From contig NC_039508.1 in NCBI RefSeq assembly GCF_003672135.1, positions 17,743,945-17,807,944 on the forward strand: a stretch of 64,000 nt of DNA, given 5' to 3'. The notes below the pieces were generated by a model. It had not been told where the DNA came from and made no database searches. It saw only the letters and a program-made list of their open reading frames with translations. The DNA is from Ooceraea biroi (Eukaryota; Arthropoda; Insecta; Hymenoptera; Formicidae). A program made the position numbers and the translations under genes. Shown piece by piece: positions 53,410-64,000 of the stretch. How positions within the stretch are numbered: position 1 is the first letter of the stretch; the number at the start of each line of letters is the position of its first letter.

Positions 53410-53453
53410 CTTTTACGACGTGGCTCGTCTCCGTACCCGCCATACTCGTGATT
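53410..53453 (-). CDS. sm: hnRNP-L/smooth, 44-nt exon (Gly/Tyr-rich, basic linker)
   Basis: Internal exon on the minus strand. It is preceded by a pyrimidine-containing acceptor ending TTGCAG and followed by a GTAAGC donor. In the frame that joins the next exon it reads NHEYGGYGDEPRRK, and a split AG|A codon adds Arg. This Gly/Tyr-rich then basic composition is usual for low-complexity segments next to the RRMs of hnRNP-L proteins (family knowledge). The length is 14 codons plus 2 bases, and the next exon supplies exactly the one missing base, which is the main support for the call. The acceptor implies at least one further exon upstream, which I could not find between here and the window end. 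An ATG inside the exon is out of frame with the RRM, so it is not taken as the start. It could be an alternative exon. Confidence 0.68.
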
Positions 53454-53717
53454 CTGCAATCAGAAGCAAACAGTGTGTCGTTAATAACTTTCCCTCGCAG
53501 ATGATTAATTCGTCAAACTCACGTGGAGTTAAGTGCCGTTAACGGCATTACTCGACCGACATCGTTTACCCTGCCATGTGCACGCGGTCGGCAAGTTCTT
53601 GGCGAAAACGCGAGTCTCTCCCTCCTCCCTCCCTCTCTCTCGAAACTACTCGTAAGTAGAAAGTACAAATTTCCCGAGCGGAATCTTCTCTCGTTGCCCA
53701 CCCAGGAGCAACACGTG

Positions 53718-53749
53718 TTACGCAGTTACCGCGGAGTGTAACTGCGTAA
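53718..53749. repeat. 12-bp hairpin
   Basis: TTACGCAGTTAC and GTAACTGCGTAA flank an 8-nt loop. Perfect stem, function unknown. Confidence 0.6.
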
Positions 53750-54747
53750 GGGAAATTGCGTAAGGCGAGGCGGTTCGCGCGGCGGTTTTGGCTGAATTTC
53801 GATGGTGCGCGCGATCATCACCACGGATGCGTGCTCGGTCAGGCTATTAATATGCGTGCACGCCGTCTTTTTACGCCGTCGCCCAAAGCGACGGAAATAG
53901 TGCAGCGGGACACCTTACGGGCTAGCTGTGACGTATTGGCCGCTTAGGTAAATTCTCGGGATCCGATCTGGACCAGGCGAAGGGTACGAAAACAAGCCTC
54001 GCGATCCTTACAATCTGATCGTCTCGCGTTGACAGCTGACAAGCAAATTTGACGAAATTGACAATGATGTTTAAAATAATAATGTCTATGTAGCTTTACT
54101 TTCTTCTCCACTTGTCAGCATTATTTTTCGCACACTTCTTTAAATCTGCAGACTATTCCATTAAGAAATATAAATGATGTAAAAGGACGTGCTCACGTGA
54201 AAGCCGGATTGGATAGGCACAAGTATATATATCGATATATCGATGAGAAGCTCGCGGCGGAATTATAGATGAAGTTTGTATCTATTCTTCATCCCGCGCG
54301 GTAAACCGCGACGTGACTGCCCATTGTGTTCTCGAATATAATTCACATCGTGCAACGTGCACGTGCGCGCGAATGTCAATCCCTAAGCGTCTAGCCGCTT
54401 CATATCGCGTAATGCGCAACGGGAATGCTGAATAAAACATGAAGCGCGGCGCATTTGTACGTCAGGCTAACGTGTCGCTCTTGTCGCGGCTAAATAATTC
54501 ATTCGCATTTTCCGCAGGAGCATCAGCAGAACCCGTGCACCAGCGCGGATTCCAATTATCAGCACGTGATTGTCCGGTCACGCCGCGTGGATCGCATCTG
54601 ATTTGTAGCGATTGACAATACAACCCGAAGCCAGATCACCGAGAAAGTGGGGCAATCTTTTTTCTTCCCCGACAGTTGTGTTTTCCGATTAATCGATAAA
54701 CGGTTAATTGACACCTTAAAAATCCATGAAGGGAGGAATAATCGGGG

Positions 54748-54820
54748 ATAAAATAAAATAATAAAAAATAAAATAAGAAATAAGAAAAATAAAGGGAATA
54801 ATGAAGGAATAAAAATAAAA
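54748..54820. repeat. A-rich low-complexity tract
   Basis: AAATAAAATAATAAAA-type simple sequence over about 70 bp; no retroelement body adjoins it. Confidence 0.7.
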
Positions 54821-56374
54821 TCGTGATAAATTATTCGAAAAATTCTAATCCCGATTATTTAAAAACATTCAAGTAAAATCCTATTTTTTTAACTTTATTT
54901 CTCGGTACAGTATCTATAATAATACCAGTTTGAACTGATATCAAACACGACATATAACGTGAAGAACAAATCAAAGGTGAGAGAGCGTGAACAACGAAAA
55001 GCGTGACGAGACTCGAGCGATTGTGCATGAAGCTGCAGACGCGCTAATGATCCGGTTACGAAATTAGCTTCAATGGCGAAAGGTGACAAAGCCTCTGCCA
55101 TTTGGTTTTGCGCCGACGCTCGTATCGCGTTTTCGTGCAGTGTCTTCGCGAATGAATAATGAAGTCGTAACGCAGCGGAGGGAGTTAACACGAACGCTCA
55201 CTCTTTTTGCCGGGAAGCTGCGAGCGTTGAGCATGAATATTTACTCACGGACGAGTTTACTCGGAACAGTCTAATGCCGCCATTAAGTGTCCTCTTATCA
55301 AGAGAAGAAAGGAAATCTCCATAAGGAAACCCCGCTGCCAGTTCGAGGATCTTTTATTTCTCTCCCGACTGGCTTCGTTGCGCCATTATCTTCATTGCGA
55401 TTGTGTTATCGATATTATAGCCATCAGCATGTATCATCGGATCAATATCGTTTTCTTTAAATCCACGCGGACGGGAATAATAAAGTTGTAATGAATGAAC
55501 GACGGGGCTCTTAACGAGTATCTATTCTTCTTCCTACAAGACAGTCTGCGTCTGCGAGTGCTGAATATGGATAAAAACGTGAAACAGAAATTACCTATGT
55601 CACCCTTAGCAGCGGAGCGTTAAGATTATCATAATTAAATTGTTTCGAGAGAGAAAAAAAAAACGTTTCTCCGTGAAGATGGAATTAATGGTATCTTTGT
55701 CGCCGTTGCGATCGTCGTCAATTAATACAATAGCACGTTTCTATATCCATTTTACATTCTATTTGCATTCGATTTACATTCGAGCTGTTAGAACCTGCGG
55801 ACGCAAACCGGTTCGGACACTTCGACAACCTCTGCGGCGCGCGGGAGCGGAGGAAGCATTTAGAAGCAGAACGACACACGTCCGTCCGCTGTTACGCGGA
55901 GCGAGAAATTCGAATGCGGTCGGCGAATGCCTAATGATTTATCGCTTGCGATCGCGCGTTAATTCGTCGTCGCATGACCGGCAAGCGTCCGCACCGCTTG
56001 CGAAACTTGCGAACGGCAGAACAGCCGCCGAGAAAGAATACCTACGACGCGCGAGCGGACGGTAAGAATCCGCTCGGGCGGACCGCCAAGCGGCGGAGTC
56101 CCGAGAGGGGAGACTGCGGAATATTCACCGCGTCCAACATCTCCGTCGTCACGACGTCTTATAGCTCCCGCATAGTATCGCCGTTACGAGGCAGAATACC
56201 GCGGGGATCTGTCATACGTTGTTATAAACATAACTGTGCACTGGCGCGCGACCAACCACGTGCTCCTCCGCGCTCAATGGATACCACTCGCGCGAAAAAA
56301 AAGATCGGCCGGGCCGCTCGCGCCGGGACCGTTCGCTTCCATATGATCATCGCGGAAACAGACGATAAGGCGCA

Positions 56375-57042
56375 TTCTACAATAAGTCGTATGTCGGAGT
56401 CGGATGTCGCGAATCGTTTGTCGCATACTGAATGTCGATTCCGAGTACGATTTGTTATTCTACAATCAGTCGCGGTTGTATGCACAGATTAATATAATCG
56501 GATTAGTATAATCTGTACGCATAAATGGAAACCGGAAAGTTGGAAATATATTTAACTTTGTTATCAATATGGACGAAAAGTTGGAGTCGCATATCGGGCG
56601 CATGCCTATTGTCTTGTTGGCTATCGTATGAAACTGTTGTAAGTCGATTGTCGCAGTCGAAACAAGAGATGGTCAAGTTTTATCTCTCGATTTTTACGAC
56701 TACGACTGGCGATAACTAATAATCTGTTTGATTTATTATTATTTTAACATGGAACAGTAAATATAGATGAAATAATTATTGATTTCGTGCGTGAAAATCA
56801 TTGTTATATGGCAAATGCGATGTGGATTTTAAAAATAGTATAAAAAAAGATTTGTGGAGAAAACTTTCCGAAAGTTTGAAAAATTTATATGAAGTAAATA
56901 TGACAGAGATAAATTTTTTGTTTCTTTAAACTATTATCATATAATATAAAAATACTTTTAATAATATAAAATTATTTTTGTAGCTGAAAGTAACGAAAAA
57001 CGATTCGCGATATTCGATTCTGACATACGACTTATTGTAGAA
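56375..57042. mobile_element. Inverted-repeat element of about 670 bp
   Basis: 45-bp inverted ends (56375-56419 and 56998-57042) share TTCTACAATAAGTCGTATGTC and TCGCGAATCGTTT with four differences, all G versus A. A related TTCTACAATCAGTCGCGG segment (56458) and a strong hairpin at 56476-56523 lie inside. The target duplication is not clear (AAGGC near both ends is a candidate). No recognisable transposase; probably a non-autonomous DNA transposon. Confidence 0.6.
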
Positions 57043-59149
57043 AGGCCTAATGAAATGTTTCCTCGCGAAACACATGAGAATCTGACACGTTCTGACAGCC
57101 AGCAAATCCGAGATATCGAAGGAGAATTAACGAATCCGGAGTATCCGGTTATATTTCATTTCCTAATTTAGAGATGACGGAGACCCACATCACGAACGGA
57201 ATCACTATCGTTCGACTGAATGACTATCCTTTTTATAGATCGATCGCAAGTATAAAAAAAATTCATTGCAAAATTCTCGAATTAAGTTGATACAGCCACG
57301 CGTTAGTTTGTCGATGCGAATGGTTGACACGCAGCAAAGTGGATTTTGACTATTCACTATTGTTGCAGCGTGATCTCATTATTCTAGATACACAATGTCT
57401 ACATTCGAAATGTCTACATTCGAAACACTTTTGAGAGACACGTGTCCACGATATAAAATTGGGATCGTGTCCATCGACTCGTGTCCGTCTGTCAAGCGAA
57501 TTTTCCTATTGGGTTGCCCGTTCGTCAAAAGGGGAGACAGGCGAACTATCGAGCCAATTTTCTTCGCGTTCCACGCACGTCACAATGAAAGATGATAAGA
57601 TTCAAGACAATCGCCCCGCTTGCTTATCGCTTCAATTCCCACAGCGGACCCCGATTTGTCAAGAGGGTTGAATAGTCTCACGGGGGAGAGGGAGATCCCT
57701 CAGAGGAAATAATAACAGAAAATACCTTCGCCATACTCAGAAGAAATTAAAAGTCACTCGGGGAAACCTTGATCCGTACACAAAACAATTTATTATTATA
57801 GATGGATTAACAGAACAAATCGAATGTGTGTTTCTAAGACACAAATAAAACATAAGTTCGTGTCTGATAAATTCTCGTATTTTTTATCTCTATTTTTTAC
57901 ACTTAATCTTAACCTTAATAATTCCGAAATGTCGAGTCCCGTTGTAAATCATACATAAATGCTGCATTAAAAATTTTTTTCTTGTTAACAAACGATTCGT
58001 GCTTGCGTACGAGGATATCGCGCTAAATTTTTCCATGAAGTAGACATTTACCCGACGCAAATACCTTCGAACTTTTTTCAGGAATCGCGAGCGAACCTAA
58101 TAAATCCTCGATCACCATTTGTCACGAGGGGATCGATTATGCATGAGGAACGCGCAAAAAGTTGCATAAGCCGCTTTTCGCTTCGCGGCGTCGCCGTTGC
58201 AGGGTCTGAAAAATTCCATCAGGAACAGGACAAAACGCTGCATTTAAAATTTTAAATGGTCAACGCGGTGATCTTTGTAGAAAGGTCAGCAGCGTGCGCA
58301 AATTTCTGGAGACGGACTCGGTCCTTTTGATCGCGCGGGAACGCACCGAGTTTGCGAAAGTGTCGCTGTCCCGTTTGTAATCTCTTTATCAGCACGTGGC
58401 TGGCACGCAGCCAATCTACTTTCTCCCCGACCGCATAGAACAGCGACCCGTTCGTCTGTCGTAGTTCGCTTCGATTTGTTCTAGCCGCCGTTGGATCGGC
58501 TAGAGCATTGACCGGGAACAGAATAGACGCTGACGGCGTAACACGCGCGCCTCTCTCGTGCACGTCACTATCGCTCAAACGAACAGTGCGAGTCGATTTA
58601 CGACACGGCGAGTGTTTCGCGAGCCGGATACGCCGTTACTCGAACAAACGGGAGACCCGTATTGCGCTTCCATTAACATAAATTTGATTTAAGCGGAGCT
58701 CCATTTTTGCTCCTGGGCTGTTGATAGAAATGCCAGAACTTGCGACAACCCTTGCGATGTTTTTTATATGACATGATTCAATAAATAAATAGAGAAGCGT
58801 TTTATATTTTTCTTGTTGACGAAAAATGGGAATTCTAGTCGATTCAAAAATGGGACTAAGTCCCTTCTAGCGCCATTATTGAATGCTAGTGATATAATTA
58901 TGAACATTTTGATCATTTCATAACATAATTAGATAAAAGATAAAAATATTAAAATACTAAGTGATTAACTTAAAGATAAAGTGAGAGATAAAATAATACA
59001 TAAAGAATATAAAATCAAAAATCGCTCGGGGTATCCATAAAAATGTTAAATACCAGGAAACCAGAATGTAGTTACGCATTAAACAGAGTGCATGCAAAAG
59101 AAAATTAGTTTTGTATTAACCAATCGCTCGCTACGTATACTTATAGAAC

Positions 59150-59880
59150 ACTTCAAAAATTCAGACAAGCAGTATCAGTTAAATAAGTTAAAAGACTACT
59201 CCTGTCAAGCAGCAATGAATAGAAGGTTGATTTAAATTCATCGAGCGCTCTAGCATTTCTTACTTTAGGTGGCAAATTATTCCATAATTCAGCCGAGTGA
59301 ACTATAAAGGACCTCTTGAAGATTGCCGTTCTGTATTTTGGCACAGCAAGAAGATCATCTGCAGCTCTAGTGTTTCTGACTTTAACCGCGCTTCGCAATT
59401 TATAATTGTTGAAGAGAAGATTAAGAGTTTGATTTTTAAGAATGTTAAATAGGAGGCAACCTACAAAATAGGTTCTCCTCACATCAACTTTCAGCCAGTC
59501 AAGTTTTTCAGTACGATTTAAATGTGTTCATCATGCTTGAGGTCGTATATAAATCGTATACTTGCATTGACCATTCTATACAATCTCATATTTTGTTCTG
59601 CAGTAATATGCATTAGTGCAGCACAACAATAATCCGCATGAGTGATGATGAATGCCTTGACAAGTTTTTCTCTCAGGCATATTGGTAACAGTTCTTTACA
59701 GATTTTTAGCCGCTATAGTGCATTATGCATCTTTCTCAAGACGTTAGTAATGTGACTCTCCCAGGACAAGGTATTAGTAACAGTTATCTCCAAATATTTA
59801 ATTTCTTTATATTAAAATATTTAATTTTTAATTTAATAGTACTGAAATCTATAACATAATTGTTGACTATTATGTTCTGC
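59150..59880 (-). pseudogene. 5'-truncated LINE, reverse-transcriptase C-terminal region
   Basis: On the minus strand, from right to left, broken frames give LSWESHITNVLRKM, REKLVKAFIITHADYCCAAL, a NASIRFIYDLKHDEH segment, EKLDWLKVDVRRTYFVGCLL and finally SAELWNNLPPKVRNA near a natural stop. This order is the thumb and post-RT region of non-LTR retrotransposon polymerases, including the typical WNxLP tail. An in-frame stop follows HNAL and a frameshift lies near 59525. No palm active site is present. The clade is not assigned. Confidence 0.85.
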
Positions 59881-59889
59881 ATGCTGTCC

Positions 59890-59947
59890 AGAGAGGGAGA
59901 GAGAGACGGAAGAAAGCAAGATTAAAAATTATATATATATATATATA
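59890..59947. repeat. GA and AT simple repeats
   Basis: GAGAGGGAGAGAGAGA (59890-59908) and (AT)9 (59930-59947) directly beyond the 5' truncation of the LINE remnant. Confidence 0.75.
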
Positions 59948-61983
59948 AAGTTGCGCACATAAAAAGGGAATAAAATTTATTAAAAAATCTGTCGCGTTCG
60001 CCCTCTTGCGGAGGGCGAGCGTTTAATTGACCTCGACCTGAAGTGCTCCAAAAAGCGACGTAAACTTTCCGGAATGAAATTTGCCAAGAAACCTCTTAAG
60101 CAACTTTAGCAACCACGCTGCTGCCTCTCTTTCCCATCTCTTATCCTGCACTTGCTCTCACGGGTGTTATCGAGATTTCGATAAGTGTACCTTTAAAGCG
60201 TTTCACATCTTGATAATGCTGTCCGGTCGCACTATTTGGCCTGCGAACGGCATTCCACTATCGCGCGTTGACCAATCGTGCAATTGCGCATTTCCTCCGT
60301 TTACGCTCCCGAGATTAATCGCGCCTGAGAATAGTTGCGCGACGATTTTTTTACATTCCGTGCACGACGGACGCACTTCCCCGAAGAGAATTAACACGTG
60401 ATCAAGCGTAACGAGGAGCGCGGAACGGAGTTAATGAATCGTGCGAGCAACCGGTAATTCGTGGCATGCGATTTCTTGGAAAACGCAGCATAGGCGAACC
60501 GATTAGATGCCGTGTGCGAGTTCTCGTGCGAATTTCCGCAATATGCGCGCGCGCTCTCTCTCTCTCCTCGTCTTGTGTGCAATCGCCGTGCCCCAATTAT
60601 CTTGTCGACTATGAATTACGTACGGTCCCCCGCCGCGTTGGCATCCTCGTCGCCGGCAGGACGAAACTTTTCGTGCATTCCGCGTTAATTTTGCAGCCAA
60701 GAGCAGCTGGTATCTTCTCACGTTACGGGGACCGGAGGGCGCAAACGGCAATTGCGAACTTCACCCTTTCCGCCCCCCAAAAAGCAGCGGAATTCTCGGA
60801 TTCCCAGATGTAACACGGAAAGTTCGCGCGATTTCGCGGTGCTTTTAATCTGGCTGCAAGTTCCACGCCTCTCCGTGTCGCGTGCCATGTTACGATTTCT
60901 AATCCGTTTTTAAAACTCACCCCGCAACAAACCCCAAGGGTTAATTCCCCATGGAAATCTAAGTTTTTATCCGCATTCGCATTCTGGACGCAGTTCTCGC
61001 ACGAGGGAAATACAAAAAACGTGAAATAATCGCGCCGCTACTTCTCTACTCTCATGTTCTGAGAAAAAGTCTATCTGTCACTGACACAACTCGCGTCTAT
61101 CATATTTCCATAAATGTTTGCTTTGACAAGCTAATCAATCACGCAGCGCCACCCACCAATCTCCCATCATGATAAATTAATTCCAAAAGCCATCGTAAGA
61201 AAAAAACTTTCAAAAATAATACGATAGTATACAAGTGTATATTGCTGTGACAGACAACTGTCGCCACTTCTTCCAAAAATATTAAAGAAAGGCCGATACC
61301 TGCTGCGCGTGTCCGCCATCTTTGTTCAAGCCTATAATACGCCATGACCGGGGCTATTTGGGAGATTCTAAATCACGTCCAGCCGCGCGGGACCATTTCG
61401 TCGCGGCGAATTGATTCTGAACGCAATTATTAGAGCAGAACAATGCGCGTCGCCAAGCGCGCGCGCATGTTGTGTCGGACCGACTTAATTTCTCTTTTTC
61501 TCGGATACCGGCCGGCTCGAATGTTCAAGACAGAATCCATCCGTCGTCGAACGACGTTTCCTGGCTCCCAAAACTGCACGGCAAATATTTCAGGCACGCG
61601 TTGTGTGTATTTGCATGCCTGTGCGAGGATGCGTCGAGCCTTTCTGCCACGAATGTTTGAATCGACTAGAATTCCCATTTTTCGTCAACAAGAGAAACCA
61701 CTGAGAGTCACAGGAATGCAGTGCATGTTTAATTTTGCATGTTTAATTCTTTGAAGTACAGGATTTTACAACAAAAAATTTCTTGTTGCACAGGAATTTT
61801 AGTTTTATAAAATGTGACAAAATAGTTTTATTTTAATAGTTTTATTTTATAAGATTTGTTGATTAACAATATAATACCCTACTCTGATACTCTGAAACAA
61901 TATCTTAATCTGTGTTGGTAGAGTCTCTAACTAAATAGGTGGACAGAATGTACCTTTGTGCTTCTAGTAATTTCACGATTTAA

Positions 61984-62052
61984 AGGTGGTATGAATAACA
62001 TCCCATCATGCACGTTCAAACACTAAAAAAGTGGGACATTTTTCATACCACT
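61984..62052. repeat. Bulged hairpin of pre-miRNA size
   Basis: GGTGGTATGAATAACATCCCA and TGGGACATTTTTCATACCAC fold with an 8-bp and a 5-bp block and small internal bulges around a loop of about 26 nt. Length and bulging are compatible with a small-RNA precursor, without other evidence. Confidence 0.45.
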
Positions 62053-63112
62053 ATGCTTTAGAGAGTTAAATATTTTTCTATTTATATATTTTATATAAAT
62101 CATTTATTTGATCTCGGCGCAACTAGTTACTTTGCATTTCTAAGACAAGCAAGTAAGGACAAGCGATTAAAGATTGAATTCTATGTTATCATTATATCTG
62201 TTGTAAGATAAAGAGTTAATGGAAATGATGAAACAATGATGGAACGAGATTGAGAAACGTCAGTAGTGTGAAGTATCAGTTAATAGGACAGCGAGCGGTG
62301 TTGTCATTATTATCGGTTTTATTAAATTATTATGCTGGCTCGGTTCAACGGAGCGATAATTCGGTAGTTAATTATTAAATTGCTGTGACGCAGTCACTGT
62401 AGATTATGAACGCTAAAATATAGACGATCGCAATAATGGCCTTCGGAGCGATCAGACGTGTTTATCAAGTTTAACGCTTATCGAATTTCATGCGTGTAAC
62501 GCATTTTACAATCTCATGTTCACGTTCAGATCGACACTATGATAAAATCGTTTAATCACGTGAACGATAAAAGTTCCATTAATTCTCCCCCAGTTTTATG
62601 TTTACTGCAAATTATGGCTTTTTCTGGTCGTTAACAATACTTAATGTCTCCACTGAAAAATAATTACAAAACACATTCAGTCAGATTTTATGGCGTTTCA
62701 ACTGCATAAAAGCCCAACCATCCCCATTACTTAACAATCTGCATTATTTCTAAATCATACAGTACATGTTATTTAGCTGAAACTTTTTGCAGCAATAAAG
62801 CAAAGGATATGCGACGATACTCGCGCAGATTCGGTGTTTCAGATACATTTACTCGTTTCTTTTTTTTTCGAAAGTCGATCCGGCTTCCGGCTTTGTCGTC
62901 TGCTACCGATACTCTGAGAATACCAGTCATCCGTGTCCAGCTTTGAGCCACGACGAGCGAACACGCTCGTGACACAACGACGTGCCTCATTAAGAGCGCA
63001 GACGGCACAAGTCGCGCAACGGAAAATCGAAAACGGGAAAAGCAAACGCCATAGTGCCGAACGACGTGGCGGCCCCCGTTCTAATTTCGCACCAACTTCG
63101 CGGCGGCCTTAA

Positions 63113-63823
63113 GGGGGAAATCTGGTTTAGGAGCCCGAAAAATGCATAATTTTTAGGAATTTTTTAAAGTAGGTAAAATAAAAGCAATTACTCCCACACT
63201 TTTAGAATATATTATTGTATATTTAAACTACAAAAATTAATGTTTTGGATTAAAAATATAGCCGTTAAGCCGATGAAACAGGAAGATGCTTGTAACGCCT
63301 CGCCGCTGCAGTTGGTTCATTGTGTACATTCTGGAGAGCGTAAATCTTGTGTGAAACAAACGATTCAGGTTTTTATTAATTTTACATAATTACCTTCGAA
63401 GTGAACCTAAAAAACCCAAAAATAACGAAAATTGAGAAATTGACACGATTCTGGAAAAAAATTTCATTTTTCACGAAAAAAATTTCGTTTTTTAGTGCAA
63501 AAAACTAGTCTAATTTAATTTTTTTACTGTTTTAGGTTCACTTGGTAAAGAAATAAATAACGAACAAAATGAGCTGAGATAGAACTCGATCGGTTAATTA
63601 GATTTTTCTCTATCGTGTACACAAGTTTAGAAAATACGGTTTTGAGAAAACATCATTTAAAGGTTTTGCAACCGAAAAGTATAATTTTTTGATAACTTAC
63701 AGCAGTCGTAGGTTAATCAGCAATTCCTGCTCCATACAGGAGCCCTTCAACTTCCTCATAAAATTCATTTTGTACCATTTGACTGGCCTCAATTTTTTGG
63801 ACCCGGTAAACCAGATTCCCCCC
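63113..63823. mobile_element. 711-bp TTAA-flanked element
   Basis: Ends GGGGGAAATCTGGTTTA and TAAACCAGATTCCCCCC are inverse copies, directly bounded by TTAA on both sides (63109-63112, 63824-63827). TTAA duplication is used by piggyBac and Sola3 superfamilies. Internally GTGAACCTAAAA (63402) and TTTTAGGTTCAC (63529) form a second inverted pair. There is no transposase frame, so it is non-autonomous. Confidence 0.75.
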
Positions 63824-64000
63824 TTAATTCCGTTTAACTCGATGCCGTAAATTTTCGCACCGTGTATATATCAGGAGAGAGAAAGAGAGAGATGATGTGC
63901 TCTCGCCGCACTACCTCGTCTGATCCTCTCGAGGAGGCGTTCGTCTTGTAAACAGGCGATAACGAGATACGACGATGACGGAGTTCACGGCTTTGCCGAG

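Larger units (their letters stand above)
53454..64000 (-). other. Upstream sm intron or 5' region
   Basis: The acceptor at 53454 shows that the transcript extends upstream, but no upstream exon is recognisable. I looked for hnRNP-L RRM1 blocks on the minus strand and saw none. The stretch contains an A-rich tract, an inverted-repeat element (56375-57042), a LINE tail (59150-59880), hairpins and a TTAA element (63113-63823). The rest shows nothing I can assign. Confidence 0.5.

Noticed and set aside
55640..56492. Open frames of 141 and 172 codons on the plus strand
   Set aside because: Basic, GC-driven sequence without domain, start context or splice support. The second frame runs into the inverted-repeat element at 56375, so it is not a conserved gene end.
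60900..60990. GTGAGT donor-like site upstream of the 44-nt exon, tested as a possible first exon
   Set aside because: All frames reaching it with an ATG are interrupted by stops and no phase-0 connection to NHEYGG is possible.
1..64000. tRNA, rRNA, CRISPR arrays or bacterial operons
   Set aside because: No TTCGA-type T-loop with flanking stems, no regularly spaced direct repeats with unique spacers, and no ribosome-binding-site-led gene clusters were seen.

Overview
The window looks like one long, intron-dominated stretch of an insect genome. It is probably hymenopteran and most likely an ant: CpG-rich DNA mixed with AT-rich tracts, short widely spaced exons, many small hairpin transposons and microsatellites. 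The species assignment is inference. There is no bacterial-style gene density, and nearly all open frames longer than 60 codons are chance frames in both strands.

The only host gene I can support is on the minus strand: the hnRNP-L family gene called smooth (sm) in Drosophila. Four exons are readable, in transcript order 53410-53453, 51210-51279, 17875-17960 and 16344-16440. They join without frame error into 99 codons: a Gly/Tyr-rich and basic stretch, then one complete RNA-recognition motif of hnRNP-L type. The exons before and after this fragment lie outside the window or were not recognised. The 51210 and 17875 exons are separated by a 33-kb intron that cuts the RRM in two.

The most notable result is the intron at 16441-17874. 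It has no GT-AG boundaries that restore the RRM. It does have an ATATCCTTT 5' site, a TTCTTTAAC branch-like motif 20 nt from the end, and a terminal CAC, which is the signature of a minor-spliceosome (U12-type) AT-AC intron. That intron also carries a 52-bp hairpin whose isolated differences are G-U pairs only on the transcribed strand.

The rest is transposon debris and structured DNA. A foldback element of 846 bp (43160-44005) has a 9-bp target duplication. A 207-bp relative with the same outer termini and its own 9-bp duplication lies at 1055-1261. A TA-flanked palindromic MITE is at 3720-3946. Two copies of a CACTGATAA-ended MITE lie in opposite orientation at 27362-27582 and 29167-29427. 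A TTAA-flanked 711-bp element is at 63113-63823. A decayed LINE reverse-transcriptase tail is on the minus strand at 59150-59880. There are also long palindromes, microsatellites (ACGC/AC, GA/GT, AAT), tandem duplications and one G-quadruplex motif on the transcribed strand.

By block: 1-16343 is intron downstream of the last visible exon. 16344-17960 holds two exons around the AT-AC intron. 17961-51209 is the giant intron. 51280-53409 is a 2.1-kb intron. 53454-64000 is upstream intron or 5' region.
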